Source: Micromonospora sediminimaris (GTDB lineage: Bacteria; Actinomycetota; Actinomycetes; Mycobacteriales; Micromonosporaceae). From it: 64,000 nt of DNA. The notes beneath the pieces are model-generated. The model was not told the DNA's origin. It searched no databases and worked only from the letters and a program-made list of their open reading frames with translations. The position numbers were made by a program, and so were the translations under genes. Where the stretch lies: NCBI GenBank assembly GCA_900112325.1, contig FOLJ01000003.1:426564-490563 (forward strand), in the 5' to 3' direction. Of the stretch, positions 1-7,635 are shown in pieces (within the stretch, counting starts at the first letter, position 1; every line of letters starts with the position of its first letter).

Positions 1-203
1 GTTGCCATAGGTTGCCGACGACCCGTCCCAGTGAAGACAGAGGACACATACCCGCGTGACCCCGCCTGCTCTCTGAACCTGACATCTCTTCCGCTCTGGT
101 AGCCGACGTCCCCGTCGGCCTCGCCGGGCTGCCCTCGCGCGCCCGGTCGTACAGCGCTTGAGGCCGCGCGCAATCGGCCTCGTGTCAGGTCTTCGGAGCA
201 ATC

Positions 204-764
204 GTGTCTTCACCACCTCATATCGTGCTGCCCTGGGTCGTCCGTCGGACCAGGCTGCCGCTGCTGTCGCGGCGGTGCGTGGACTGCGGGTCGGAGTCGG
301 CCACCACCGGCCCCGGCAGGTTCCGGGTCAACGCCAACCACAAGTTGCTGGACGTGTGGCTGCTGGTCCGCTGCGTGTCCTGCGATCGGACCAGCAAGCT
401 CACCGTGTACGAGCGGACGCCGGTCAGTTCGTTCGATCCGGTCGAGCTGACCGGTTACCGGGTCAACGACGCGGAACTGGTGGCGGCCCGGTTGTTGGAT
501 CCGCTGTTCGCCCGTCGTAACCGTTTCACTCTCGACTGGACGGGGGCGTGGCGGCTGGACACCCCGCCGGAGTGGCCCGGCCAGACGTGGCCGGTCCAGG
601 TGGCGGTCGACTTCGCCGATCCGGTGCCGGTGCGTCCGGAACGGCTCATCGCCCACGGGCTCGGCCTGAGCAGGGGCGAGGCGCTGCGTCGGATCAAGTG
701 CGACATCCCGGTGCGCCGTTCGAGGAGTGCCGGGTTCACCTTCACCGTGCTGGCCGGCGATTGA
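204..764 (+). CDS. DUF1062 domain-containing protein
   Basis: The product of 186 residues resembles the DUF1062 family of actinobacteria and firmicutes, whose biochemical role is unknown. Visible hallmarks are an N-terminal CVDCGS pair of cysteines (about residues 25–28), the FRVNANHKLLDVWLL segment, a second CVSC pair, and the FTLDWTGAWRLDT stretch in the middle. The two CxxC pairs suggest a small zinc-binding knuckle. A GTG start at 204 is used because the conserved region begins only a few residues later. It is monocistronic: the next gene downstream runs on the opposite strand. Family identity is fairly secure from the motif pattern; function is not known. Confidence 0.8.
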   Translation: MSSPPHIVLPWVVRRTRLPLLSRRCVDCGSESATTGPGRFRVNANHKLLDVWLLVRCVSCDRTSKLTVYERTPVSSFDPVELTGYRVNDAELVAARLLDPLFARRNRFTLDWTGAWRLDTPPEWPGQTWPVQVAVDFADPVPVRPERLIAHGLGLSRGEALRRIKCDIPVRRSRSAGFTFTVLAGD

Positions 765-842
765 CCGGCGGGCCCGGGCGGGTCACTCCCGGCCCGCCCG
801 GGCCACCGGGCGACGTCGATGCAGCAGGCGGGGTCTGCTGGG

Positions 843-1310
843 TCAACAGGGCGCTCGCCCGTACGCCGCCCGGGCCTGCGCCACCTCTGCGGCCTGGCGC
901 TCACGCCAGCGCTGCTGCGCCAACCGGTTGCACGTGCGGCAGACCCGGCGCAGGCGGCCCGTCGCCGGATCGGTCTCCCGTTCGTGCCCGTTGCGGCAGC
1001 GCGGCGGCTGGGTGCGTTCCCGGCAGTTGTCCGCGTGGCTGAGCTGGCGCAGGTGGGTCGGCTCGATGCAGTCCGGCGCCCCGCAGTCGTGGTGGACCTC
1101 CAGGGTGGGGTCGTAGCCGCCGACGAAGACCACGTACGCGGCAATGTGTGCCCACGCCCGTCCGGCGAGCTTCTGGTGCACGCCGCGCCGGTTGCCGTAG
1201 CCGCGCACGATGAGGCATCCGGTGTCGACCCGGGTCGACCGACTCAGCAGGTACGCCCGCAGGGTGTCCTCGGTGAAGTGTCGGGACAGACCGTTGACCT
1301 GAGACAGCAC
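843..1310 (-). CDS. HNH endonuclease-like protein
   Basis: This 155-residue protein carries an HNH-type core, VHHDCGAPDCIEPTHLRQLSHADN, at about residues 73–97, in which the paired histidines, the two cysteines and the N/H further along match small phage and mobile-element HNH nucleases. A second cysteine cluster (CRNGHE … CRTCNR) near the C terminus is likely a structural zinc site. Such proteins nick or cut DNA or act in phage packaging, but catalysis cannot be shown here. It lies just upstream of, and divergent from, a tyrosine recombinase at 1423, so it may be a remnant of an integrated element. Start choice (GTG/ATG near 1310) is uncertain. Confidence 0.7.
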   Translation of the reverse strand: MLSQVNGLSRHFTEDTLRAYLLSRSTRVDTGCLIVRGYGNRRGVHQKLAGRAWAHIAAYVVFVGGYDPTLEVHHDCGAPDCIEPTHLRQLSHADNCRERTQPPRCRNGHERETDPATGRLRRVCRTCNRLAQQRWRERQAAEVAQARAAYGRAPC

Positions 1311-1422
1311 CAGGTCAGCGTAGGGGCCGGGTGCGACGTGGAGCCCGGCCTACCAGCGGCCGATCATGATGTTTCGGCGCGCCTGATCGTCAACCCACAG
1401 CAGGGCTGAGAGCATTTTTCAC

Positions 1423-2421
1423 ATGCGTCCGCACGACACTTCGGTGCAGTACCGCCCGTCGGCCTACCCGGCCCTACCCGACGGGCCGATGGCCGTCACC
1501 GACGCATGGTTGCGTAACCGGCGGTTGAGCGAACACACCCGCGATGCGTACCGCCGGGACGTCGCCGGCTGGCTGGCCTGGTGCGCCGCCCGGGAGTTGG
1601 ACCCGCTGCGCGCGAACTTCCTGCATGTCAACGAGTACGGGCGGGCGTTGGAGAACAGCGTTTCGGCCCGGACCGGCCGCCCGTTGACCGCGGCGACGGT
1701 GGCCCGGAAGCTGTCCGCGCTGTCGAGCTGGTACGACTTCCTGGTCAAACTGCGGGCGGTGGAACTCAACCCGGTCGCCGGAGCCGACCGGCCACGGGTC
1801 GACCGGGACCACTCGGCCACGGTCGGTCTGGCCCCCGACGAGGTGGACGCTCTGCTGGCGGCGGCCGAGGCCGAGACCGGGCCGACCGCTGCCCGTAACC
1901 GGGCGGCCGTCGCGCTGCTCGCCGACCTGGGACTGCGGGTGGGGGAGCTGGTCTCGCTCGACCTGACCGACCTGGGCGCCGAGCGGGGACACCGCAGCGT
2001 GCGCTTCGTCGGCAAGGGCGGCCGGGCCCGCCGCCGGGCGCTGACCCCGGGCACCGCGTACGCCGTCGACGCCTACCTGGCCGAGCGGGCCGCCGCGCAG
2101 CGGGTGGAGGTGGCGCAGTTGACCGGCCCGTTGCTTGTCACCGCCAGCGGCGCCCGCCTCGACCGGCACTCGGTGTTCCGGTTGGTCCGTCGGCTCGCCC
2201 GCAGCGCCGGGATCGACGCGTGGGCGCGGCTGTCACCGCACTCGCTGCGGCACGCCTTCGCCACCACCGCGCGGTCCGAGGGAGTGCCGCTGGAGGACGT
2301 GCAGGACGCGATGGGCCATGCCGATCCGCGTACCACCCGCCGTTACGACCGGGACCGGCACAACCTGGACCGGGATCCGGCGTACGCCATCTGGGCGGCC
2401 CGGGCCCGCCGCCGCAGCTGA
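1423..2421 (+). CDS. Tyrosine recombinase / site-specific integrase
   Basis: The protein of 332 residues has the two-part layout of XerC/XerD-type recombinases: an N-terminal SAM-like core-binding domain (about residues 20–120, with LSEHTRDAYRRDVAGWLAW) and a C-terminal catalytic domain. The catalytic residues are visible: Arg in LGLRVGELVSLDL, the HSLRHAFAT H-x-x-R box, the GHADP histidine and the nucleophilic Tyr in TTRRYDRD. It cuts and rejoins DNA at a specific site. No adjacent tRNA or clear att repeat was seen, so it is not obviously a prophage integrase. It ends 8 bp from the convergent FkbM methyltransferase gene. Confidence 0.85.
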   Translation: MRPHDTSVQYRPSAYPALPDGPMAVTDAWLRNRRLSEHTRDAYRRDVAGWLAWCAARELDPLRANFLHVNEYGRALENSVSARTGRPLTAATVARKLSALSSWYDFLVKLRAVELNPVAGADRPRVDRDHSATVGLAPDEVDALLAAAEAETGPTAARNRAAVALLADLGLRVGELVSLDLTDLGAERGHRSVRFVGKGGRARRRALTPGTAYAVDAYLAERAAAQRVEVAQLTGPLLVTASGARLDRHSVFRLVRRLARSAGIDAWARLSPHSLRHAFATTARSEGVPLEDVQDAMGHADPRTTRRYDRDRHNLDRDPAYAIWAARARRRS

Positions 2422-2429
2422 CCGGCGGG

Positions 2430-3212
2430 TCAACCCCGTGGCGTGCGGACGCAGTACACGTCGCCGGAGTTGGCCTCGTGCGGCAGCGCGAGCAGGTGCG
2501 CAGCCATCTCCTCGGCATTCACCCAACGCCCGAGGGTCAGCGACTTGTCGTCGCCGAGCGCCACGTCGAACCCGTCGAACCCGAGCGTGGCGAGCCGGTC
2601 CAGGCACCGCACCGCGACCGCCCGTCCGATCGTGGTGAACTCGAACGACAGGGCGGGCAGGGGGCGGCTCAGCCCGGCGAGCACAGCGTCCTCGAAGCCC
2701 TCCACGTCGATCTTGACGAAGGCCGGCGTGCCGTGCTCGGCGATGAGCGTGTCGACGGTGGTCACCGGTACCTCGATCTGACCGTCCCAGACCTGGTCCT
2801 CCCAGCCGCCCGCGCCCGTGGCGGCGGTGACAAAGTCGGTGGAGGCGGTGGAGACGGTGGGGTTGGCCGAGTTGACGAGGAAGCCGATCCGCCCGGGTTG
2901 GGCACCGCAGGCCGCCTCGATCAGCGTGACCTGGTCGTCGGCGGCGTAGATGGCCCGCAGCGCCCGCAGGCACAGCGGTTGCGGCTCGACGGCGACGACC
3001 CGGGCACCGAGCCGGCGGAAGCTGCCGATGTGGTCTCCCACGTGCGAACCGATGTCGAAGACCAGGTCACCGGGGCGGACGAAGCGGGCGTAGAAGGCGT
3101 CCATCGCCGCGTCCCGGTCGGGATCGCCGTAGTAGACCTCAAGCGATCGGCGCAGCGAGGCGGTACGCGGGTCGGTCTTGAGGGCCTCGACCGCGGCGGA
3201 GTGGGTACCCAT
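2430..3212 (-). CDS. FkbM family methyltransferase
   Basis: This 260-residue protein has the FkbM-type SAM-dependent methyltransferase fold. The SAM-binding motif I is VFDIGSHVGDHIGSFRRLGARVVAVEPQP (about residues 50–78) and a second conserved block is TPAFVKIDVEGFEDAVLAGL (about residues 163–182), the KIDVEG signature of the family. These enzymes O-methylate sugars or natural products. The neighbouring gene is a membrane glycosyltransferase on the same strand, which would fit a role in sugar decoration, but the substrate cannot be read from sequence. Start is the ATG at 3212. Confidence 0.82.
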   Translation of the reverse strand: MGTHSAAVEALKTDPRTASLRRSLEVYYGDPDRDAAMDAFYARFVRPGDLVFDIGSHVGDHIGSFRRLGARVVAVEPQPLCLRALRAIYAADDQVTLIEAACGAQPGRIGFLVNSANPTVSTASTDFVTAATGAGGWEDQVWDGQIEVPVTTVDTLIAEHGTPAFVKIDVEGFEDAVLAGLSRPLPALSFEFTTIGRAVAVRCLDRLATLGFDGFDVALGDDKSLTLGRWVNAEEMAAHLLALPHEANSGDVYCVRTPRG

Positions 3213-3267
3213 CGCAGCACCTTAACCCGCCCGGCGTGCTCGCCGTGGCGGTCCGCGTGGCTGCCGT

Positions 3268-4800
3268 TCACCCCGTGTGACGTACCTCGGCGTCCCAGAT
3301 GTCGGCCCACGGACGCCGCAGCCCACGGCACAACCAGATCGGTCCGCCGTTCTCGTCGTTGTCCACCGCCACCCCCAGGTCCACCCGCCCGGCGAGAGTG
3401 ACCTCGGTGAACCAGGACCGCAACCGGTCCGGCCTCGACCACCCGACGGCGATCACCACATCGGCGCCGTCCGGCGGCCGGCCGAAGTCGGCCATGCTGT
3501 TGTGTCCGGAGTACGCGGCGGGCAACCCACGCTGCGGACCGAACCGGGCCACCGCGCCCGCCTCGCCGTAGTTGCCGGTGAGGATGATCGCCCGGGCCTG
3601 CTCCTGCGCCGGCAGGGTGCGGTGCACGGCAGCCAGCGAGTCGGTGAACGCCGGCCAGCCGATGGTCTCCCCGGCGTCGTAGTTGACCGCCACGACGAAG
3701 CCGGGCAGCCGGTCGGCCGGCAGGACCGGCAGCAGCAGCACCGCGTTGCTGGCGGCGGTGAGGACGACAACCGCCGCCAGCGGGGCGCGGCGTACCCGAC
3801 TGCGCGCCGCCCAGCCGGCGGCGACGACCGCTCCGGCGGCGGTGAGCACCAGCAGCAGCGGGGCGTCGTAGTAGCCCTTGCCGCCGAGGAACAGCACGAT
3901 GCCAGCCACCACCAGCCACGCCCAGCCGAGCGCCCGGTAGCTGCGCCAGCCGGACCGGCGCAGCAGCACCACCAGCCCGGTCACCCAGATCGGCACCACG
4001 AACGGACTGATGATCACGAAGTGCAGCAGCAGGGCGTCGAGCCGACCGCTGTAGGAACTGTCCCCGCCGGAGATCGTCGCGGCGACTCCCAGCTGCGGGA
4101 AACCGTTCACCGCCTGCCAGCTCAGGCTCGCGGCGGTGAGCAGCCCGAACAGCGCGGTGGCGGCCAGCACCCAGCGGTCACGGAGCAGCCGGCGAGGCCC
4201 GGCCAGCGCCAGCCCGGCCACCAAACCCACGGCGAGCGACGCGGGCAGCAGCTTGTTGAACATGCCGAGGCCCAGCACCAGCGCGACGGCGAGGGCCCAC
4301 CGGCCGTCCCCGGTGCGCAGCAGTCGCACCGTGCACAGCGCGGCGGCCAACCAGACCACCAGGTCGACGGTGCTGGTGCTGAGCAGATGACCGGTGGCCA
4401 GCACGATCCCCGACGTGGCGCCGAGCAGGGCGGCGAACGTCTGTGCGCTCCGGTCCGCACCGAACTGCCGGGCGGTCGCGGCAACCAGCAGCACCGCACC
4501 GCCGGCCAACAGCGCCGACGGCGTCCGAAGGGCGAGCAGGCTGCCGGGGGCGACCGTGTCGGCGAGTCGGGCCAGCGCCGGTACCAACGGCCCCTGGTCG
4601 ACGTACCCCCAGTCGAGATGCCTGCCGGCGAGCAGGAAGTACAGCTCGTCGCGGTGGTAGCCGTAGCGTGGGGCCAGAGCCAGCAAGACCAGGGTGACCG
4701 TCGCGGCGACCAGCCACGGCCCGGTGGTCCGGGGACCGGGCTCGGGGGCCGGCGGCTGCTGTGTCGCACCGGTTCGGACCCGCGGCGTCGCCGTTGTCAC
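3268..4800 (-). CDS. GT39/PMT-like membrane glycosyltransferase
   Basis: The protein of 510 residues is a polytopic membrane protein with about ten hydrophobic segments. After a proline-rich cytoplasmic N terminus comes the first transmembrane helix and then the loop YGYHRDELYFLLAGRHLDWGYVDQGPLVP (about residues 46–75). An acidic residue in the first external loop of this kind (here the DE pair) is the catalytic base in the dolichyl/polyprenyl-phosphate-sugar glycosyltransferase family 39. It probably transfers a sugar from a polyprenyl carrier on the outer face of the membrane; acceptor and sugar are unknown. The GTG start at 4800 lies inside a 13-bp palindrome (4795–4807). Confidence 0.78.
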   Translation of the reverse strand: MTTATPRVRTGATQQPPAPEPGPRTTGPWLVAATVTLVLLALAPRYGYHRDELYFLLAGRHLDWGYVDQGPLVPALARLADTVAPGSLLALRTPSALLAGGAVLLVAATARQFGADRSAQTFAALLGATSGIVLATGHLLSTSTVDLVVWLAAALCTVRLLRTGDGRWALAVALVLGLGMFNKLLPASLAVGLVAGLALAGPRRLLRDRWVLAATALFGLLTAASLSWQAVNGFPQLGVAATISGGDSSYSGRLDALLLHFVIISPFVVPIWVTGLVVLLRRSGWRSYRALGWAWLVVAGIVLFLGGKGYYDAPLLLVLTAAGAVVAAGWAARSRVRRAPLAAVVVLTAASNAVLLLPVLPADRLPGFVVAVNYDAGETIGWPAFTDSLAAVHRTLPAQEQARAIILTGNYGEAGAVARFGPQRGLPAAYSGHNSMADFGRPPDGADVVIAVGWSRPDRLRSWFTEVTLAGRVDLGVAVDNDENGGPIWLCRGLRRPWADIWDAEVRHTG

Positions 4801-4890
4801 TGTGACATTGTCGCCCGTGCCCGCCAGGTCGGTAGGGCGCGACCGGCCGACTTGACGGTGGGCGTCGGGCGCGCTAAATAAAAAGCAGAA

Positions 4891-4911
4891 GTTGAGTCAT
4901 GCGGACTCAAC
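4891..4911. promoter_or_regulatory. HAIR-type HspR operator upstream of hsp20
   Basis: The sequence TTGAGT-N7-ACTCAA (4892–4910, arms extending to 8 bp at 4891–4898 and 4904–4911) matches the HspR-associated inverted repeat that represses dnaK, clpB and small heat-shock genes in actinobacteria. It ends 37 bp before the hsp20 start codon. A TTG triplet within the left arm is in frame with hsp20 but is operator DNA, not a start. Confidence 0.85.
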
Positions 4912-4948
4912 TAAGGACCTTCGGCCAGGAGAACCGAGGAGGCACCCG

Positions 4949-5374
4949 ATGCTGATGCGCACCGACCCGTTCCGTGAGATCGACCGGCTCGCCGAGCAGT
5001 TCTTCGGCAGCACCAGCCGCCCGGCCGTCATGCACATGGACGCCTACCGCGACGGCGACTACTTCTACGCCGCCTTCGACCTGCCCGGCGTCGACCCGGA
5101 GAGCATCGACTGCACCGTGCAGCGCAACGTGCTGACCGTCCGCGCCGAACGCCGCCGCCCAGCCGGCGACAACGTCGAACTGGTCGCCGCCGAACGCCCG
5201 ATGGGCGTCTTCAGCCGCCAGCTCTTCCTCGGCGACACCCTCGACACCGACAAGCTTGAGGCCGGCTACGACAACGGCGTGTTAACGCTGCGGATCCCGG
5301 TGGCCGAGCGGGCCAAGCCCCGCCGGGTCACCATCAGCGCGACCGGCAACGGCCGCAAGGAAATCAAGTCCTGA
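4949..5374 (+). CDS. hsp20: Hsp20/alpha-crystallin small heat-shock protein
   Basis: The product is an ATP-independent holdase chaperone of the Hsp20 family that keeps unfolding proteins soluble in the cytoplasm. It is 141 residues long, typical for actinobacterial Hsp18/Acr2-like proteins, starting MLMRTDPFREIDRLAEQFF. The alpha-crystallin domain covers most of the rest, with FDLPGVDPESIDC, VLTVRAERR and the near-C-terminal DNGVLTLRIPVAERAKPRR, the usual GVLTLxIP signature. The ATG at 4949 is preferred because GAGGAGG lies just upstream; an in-frame TTG at 4892 falls inside the HAIR operator. Regulation by HspR is inferred from that operator. A strong hairpin follows the stop codon. Confidence 0.92.
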   Translation: MLMRTDPFREIDRLAEQFFGSTSRPAVMHMDAYRDGDYFYAAFDLPGVDPESIDCTVQRNVLTVRAERRRPAGDNVELVAAERPMGVFSRQLFLGDTLDTDKLEAGYDNGVLTLRIPVAERAKPRRVTISATGNGRKEIKS

Positions 5375-5390
5375 TCAACGATTCGCCCCC

Positions 5391-5434
5391 GGCGTGGCCG
5401 GACGGGACGCGGTGCGGTCCCGCCCGGCCACGCC
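5391..5434 (+). terminator. Hairpin terminator after hsp20
   Basis: An 11-bp perfect outer stem (5391–5401 with 5424–5434) and a 5-bp inner stem (5404–5408 with 5417–5421), separated by a 2-nt internal mismatch, begin 16 nt after the hsp20 stop. It is followed by CACTTT, a weak U-rich tail, as is usual in high-GC genomes. Confidence 0.7.
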
Positions 5435-5527
5435 CACTTTCCGCCCGCCGCGCCGGCCGATTCTCTACCGTCGAGTGGTGTGGGCGCTGCGCAGCCGTGG
5501 AGCAGACCGGCCCGGCGACGTCATCCG

Positions 5528-5938
5528 ATGCGGACCGGCCTCGCCGTCGCCGGAGCCGCGGTGGCGCTGTGCTGCGTCGGCGTCGCCGGCCTGGGCGCCT
5601 GGAACCTGCAACTGGTCACCCAGGCCGCCGCCCCGGTTCGCCAGACCGCCGAAGGGTTCCTGCGCGAAGTCACCGCGGGCGACACCGGCAGCGCGTACGA
5701 GCGGCTCTGCGCCGACGCGCGTACCCGGTGGAGCGAGATCGGCTTCACCAGCTGGGTACGCACCCCGCCGGTGGTGCGCGACTACGAGATCATGGACGTG
5801 TCCGTGGCCACCCGCGGCGGCCGACCCCACGGCAAGGTCACCGTGCTGCTGACCCGCGACAGCGGCAGCACCGAACAACGGGACCTGTCGGTAGTGCGGG
5901 AGGACGGCGGCTGGCGAGTCTGCGGCGACCCGTACTGA
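5528..5938 (+). CDS. Small membrane-anchored or secreted protein, NTF2-like
   Basis: The product of 136 residues starts MRTGLAVAGAAVALCCVGVAGLGAWNL, a single N-terminal membrane segment or signal anchor (about residues 4–26), followed by an extracytoplasmic domain of about 100 residues. Spacing of the segments ETAEGFLREVTAGDTGSAYERLC … VTVLLTRDSGSTEQRDLSVVREDGGWRVC resembles lumazine-binding/NTF2-like (DUF4878-type) domains, but this is only a shape resemblance. Three cysteines lie in or after the anchor. The ATG at 5528 is chosen because it places the hydrophobic segment at the N terminus; an upstream ATG at 5480 would add a basic leader. Function is unknown. Confidence 0.65.
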   Translation: MRTGLAVAGAAVALCCVGVAGLGAWNLQLVTQAAAPVRQTAEGFLREVTAGDTGSAYERLCADARTRWSEIGFTSWVRTPPVVRDYEIMDVSVATRGGRPHGKVTVLLTRDSGSTEQRDLSVVREDGGWRVCGDPY

Positions 5939-5942
5939 CCTG

Positions 5943-6644
5943 TCACACCCCGATTGACTCGGCCGCCTCGACCAGCCGACCGTCGCGCAGCACCAGCACC
6001 CGGTCGGCCAGCTCCACAAGCGTCGGGTCATGCGTTGCCACCAGCGCGGTCATGCCCCGGGCATGCACCAGCGCCCGCAGCAGGTCCATCACCGCCCGGC
6101 CGGTCTCCGAGTCCAACTGGCCGGTCGGCTCGTCAGCGATAAGCAGCGCCGGATCGTTGGCCAGCGCCCGGGCGATCGCCACCCGCTGCTGCTGCCCGCC
6201 GGACATCTCGTACGGCCGCTGCGCCGCGTGACCACCCAGCCCGACCAGCTCCAGCAGCACCGACACCCGCTGCTCACGGTCCGCCGCCGGAACCTTCGCC
6301 AGCCGCATCGGCACCCCCACGTTCTCCGCCGCGGACAGGATCGGAACCAGCCCGAAGGACTGGAACACGAACCCGATGGTGTCCCGACGCAGCCGCAGCA
6401 GATCCTTCTCGCTGGCCGCAGTGACCTCCTGACCGGCCACCCACACCCGCCCCGAGGTGGGCCGATCCAGGCCGCCGATGAGATTCAGCAGGGTGGTCTT
6501 GCCCGCCCCGGAACGGCCCCGCACCGCGACCAACTCACCGCGACCAGCACGCAACGAGACGTCCCGCACCGCGTGGACCACCCGGTCGCCGACGCCGTAG
6601 TCGCGGCTGAGCCCCTCGACCCGGATCAGATCCTGCCCGCTCAC
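5943..6644 (-). CDS. ABC transporter ATP-binding protein, MacB/LolD type
   Basis: This 233-residue nucleotide-binding subunit powers the adjacent FtsX-type permeases. Walker A is GRSGAGKTTLLN (about residues 43–54), the signature is MSGGQQQRVAIARAL, Walker B is LLIADEPTGQLD and the switch histidine lies in VATHDPTLVELADR. Length and motif spacing are those of LolD/MacB-class ATPases, which drive export or mechanotransmission rather than uptake. It is the last gene of a minus-strand operon. Its GTG start overlaps the stop of a 9-codon minigene made by a 26-bp tandem duplication, so translation is probably coupled to the ATPase gene upstream. Confidence 0.88.
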   Translation of the reverse strand: MSGQDLIRVEGLSRDYGVGDRVVHAVRDVSLRAGRGELVAVRGRSGAGKTTLLNLIGGLDRPTSGRVWVAGQEVTAASEKDLLRLRRDTIGFVFQSFGLVPILSAAENVGVPMRLAKVPAADREQRVSVLLELVGLGGHAAQRPYEMSGGQQQRVAIARALANDPALLIADEPTGQLDSETGRAVMDLLRALVHARGMTALVATHDPTLVELADRVLVLRDGRLVEAAESIGV

Positions 6645-6687
6645 CGCGTACCCCTCTCGTCCCCGCTCACCGCGTACCCCTCTCGTC
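6636..6687. repeat. Perfect 26-bp tandem duplication at an ATPase gene junction
   Basis: Positions 6636–6661 and 6662–6687 are identical. Read on the minus strand, each copy carries an AGAGGGG ribosome-binding site followed by a GTGA overlap of stop and start codons, so both the coupling signal and the start codon of the downstream ATPase gene are duplicated. Confidence 0.95.
6641..6670 (-). other. Nine-codon coupling minigene between ATPase genes
   Basis: The GTG at 6670 overlaps the stop of the upstream ATPase gene and opens a 9-codon frame (MSGDERGTR) whose TGA (6643–6641) overlaps the GTG start (6644) of the downstream ATPase. It arises because the 26-bp duplication is not a multiple of three. 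Whether the peptide itself matters is unknown; it may just relay ribosomes. Confidence 0.5.
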
Positions 6688-7635
6688 GCCGGACCGGACC
6701 TGGACGTGGTCCGGCTCCAGGGTCAACCTCACCCGGTCCCGTAGCGCCAACGCGTCGACGAAACCCGCCGGAAGCTGCATCCGCCCGGCCCGGTCCAGCA
6801 CCGCGTACTCCTCGGTCACCAACTCCTCGACGCCGTCGGCACCGACCCGCGCCGTGCGGTGCACCTCCGAGGCGGTGCGACCGTCGCGGATCGACACCGT
6901 ACGGCGCACCTGTGCGGCGACCTGCGGGTCATGGGTCACCATCACCACGGTCACCCCCAGCTCGGCATTGATGGTGCGCAGCGCGGCGAAGACCTCCCCG
7001 GCCGTCGCCTCGTCCAGCTCACCGGTCGGCTCGTCGGCGAAGAGCACCTCCGGGTCGTTGGCCACCGCCACCGCGACGGCGCAGCGCTGCTGCTCGCCGC
7101 CGCTCATCTGCCCCGGCCGACGATCCGCGCAGTAGCCGACACCGACCAGCTCCAGCAGCTCGGCCGCCCGCCGCCGAGCGGCCCGGCCACCCCGGCGCGA
7201 CAGCCGCATCGGCAGCTCCACGTTCTCCCGGGCCGTCAGGTACGGCAGCAGGTTGCGTGCGGTCTGCTGCCACACGAACCCGACGGTGTGCCGCCGATAC
7301 CGCAACCGCTTGGCGGCCGACATGGTCAGCAGGTCGTAACCGGCCACCCGGGCGATGCCCGCGGTCGGCGTGTCCAGCCCGGACAGGATGTTCAACACCG
7401 TCGACTTGCCGGAACCAGACGCGCCCACGATGGCCAGCAGCTCACCACGGTCCACCACCAGGTCGAGGCCCTGCAACGCGACGACCTCCACCCCCTCGCT
7501 GGTAAAGATGCGGACCAGCCCGTCGCAGACGATGTGCCCGCGCAGCCGGTCGGCGCCCCCGGCCCGGGCGGCGGCTCGTTCCGCCGCCCGTCGTTGCAAC
7601 GTCGCCAGGTCCGGCACATCCGACACCGCCGTCAT
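6667..7635 (-). CDS. ABC transporter ATP-binding protein, MacB/LolD type
   Basis: The protein of 322 residues is an ATPase subunit with Walker A GASGSGKSTVLN, signature MSGGEQQRCAVAVAVAN, Walker B VLFADEPTGELD and the H-loop MVTHDPQVA. It is longer than its partner at 5943–6644 because of a C-terminal extension of about 80 residues (EVHRTARVGADGVEELVTEEYAVLDRAGRMQLPAGF…), which looks like a small AbrB-like or regulatory β domain. The ATG at 7635 overlaps the stop of the upstream permease gene by 4 bp, indicating translational coupling. Two ATPases with two permeases could form one heteromeric or two separate exporters. Confidence 0.87.
   Translation of the reverse strand: MTAVSDVPDLATLQRRAAERAAARAGGADRLRGHIVCDGLVRIFTSEGVEVVALQGLDLVVDRGELLAIVGASGSGKSTVLNILSGLDTPTAGIARVAGYDLLTMSAAKRLRYRRHTVGFVWQQTARNLLPYLTARENVELPMRLSRRGGRAARRRAAELLELVGVGYCADRRPGQMSGGEQQRCAVAVAVANDPEVLFADEPTGELDEATAGEVFAALRTINAELGVTVVMVTHDPQVAAQVRRTVSIRDGRTASEVHRTARVGADGVEELVTEEYAVLDRAGRMQLPAGFVDALALRDRVRLTLEPDHVQVRSGDERGTR

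Noticed and set aside
4892..4948. TTG start for hsp20 at 4892
   Set aside because: The TTG is part of the HspR operator arm; the ATG at 4949 has a strong RBS and gives the conserved N terminus.
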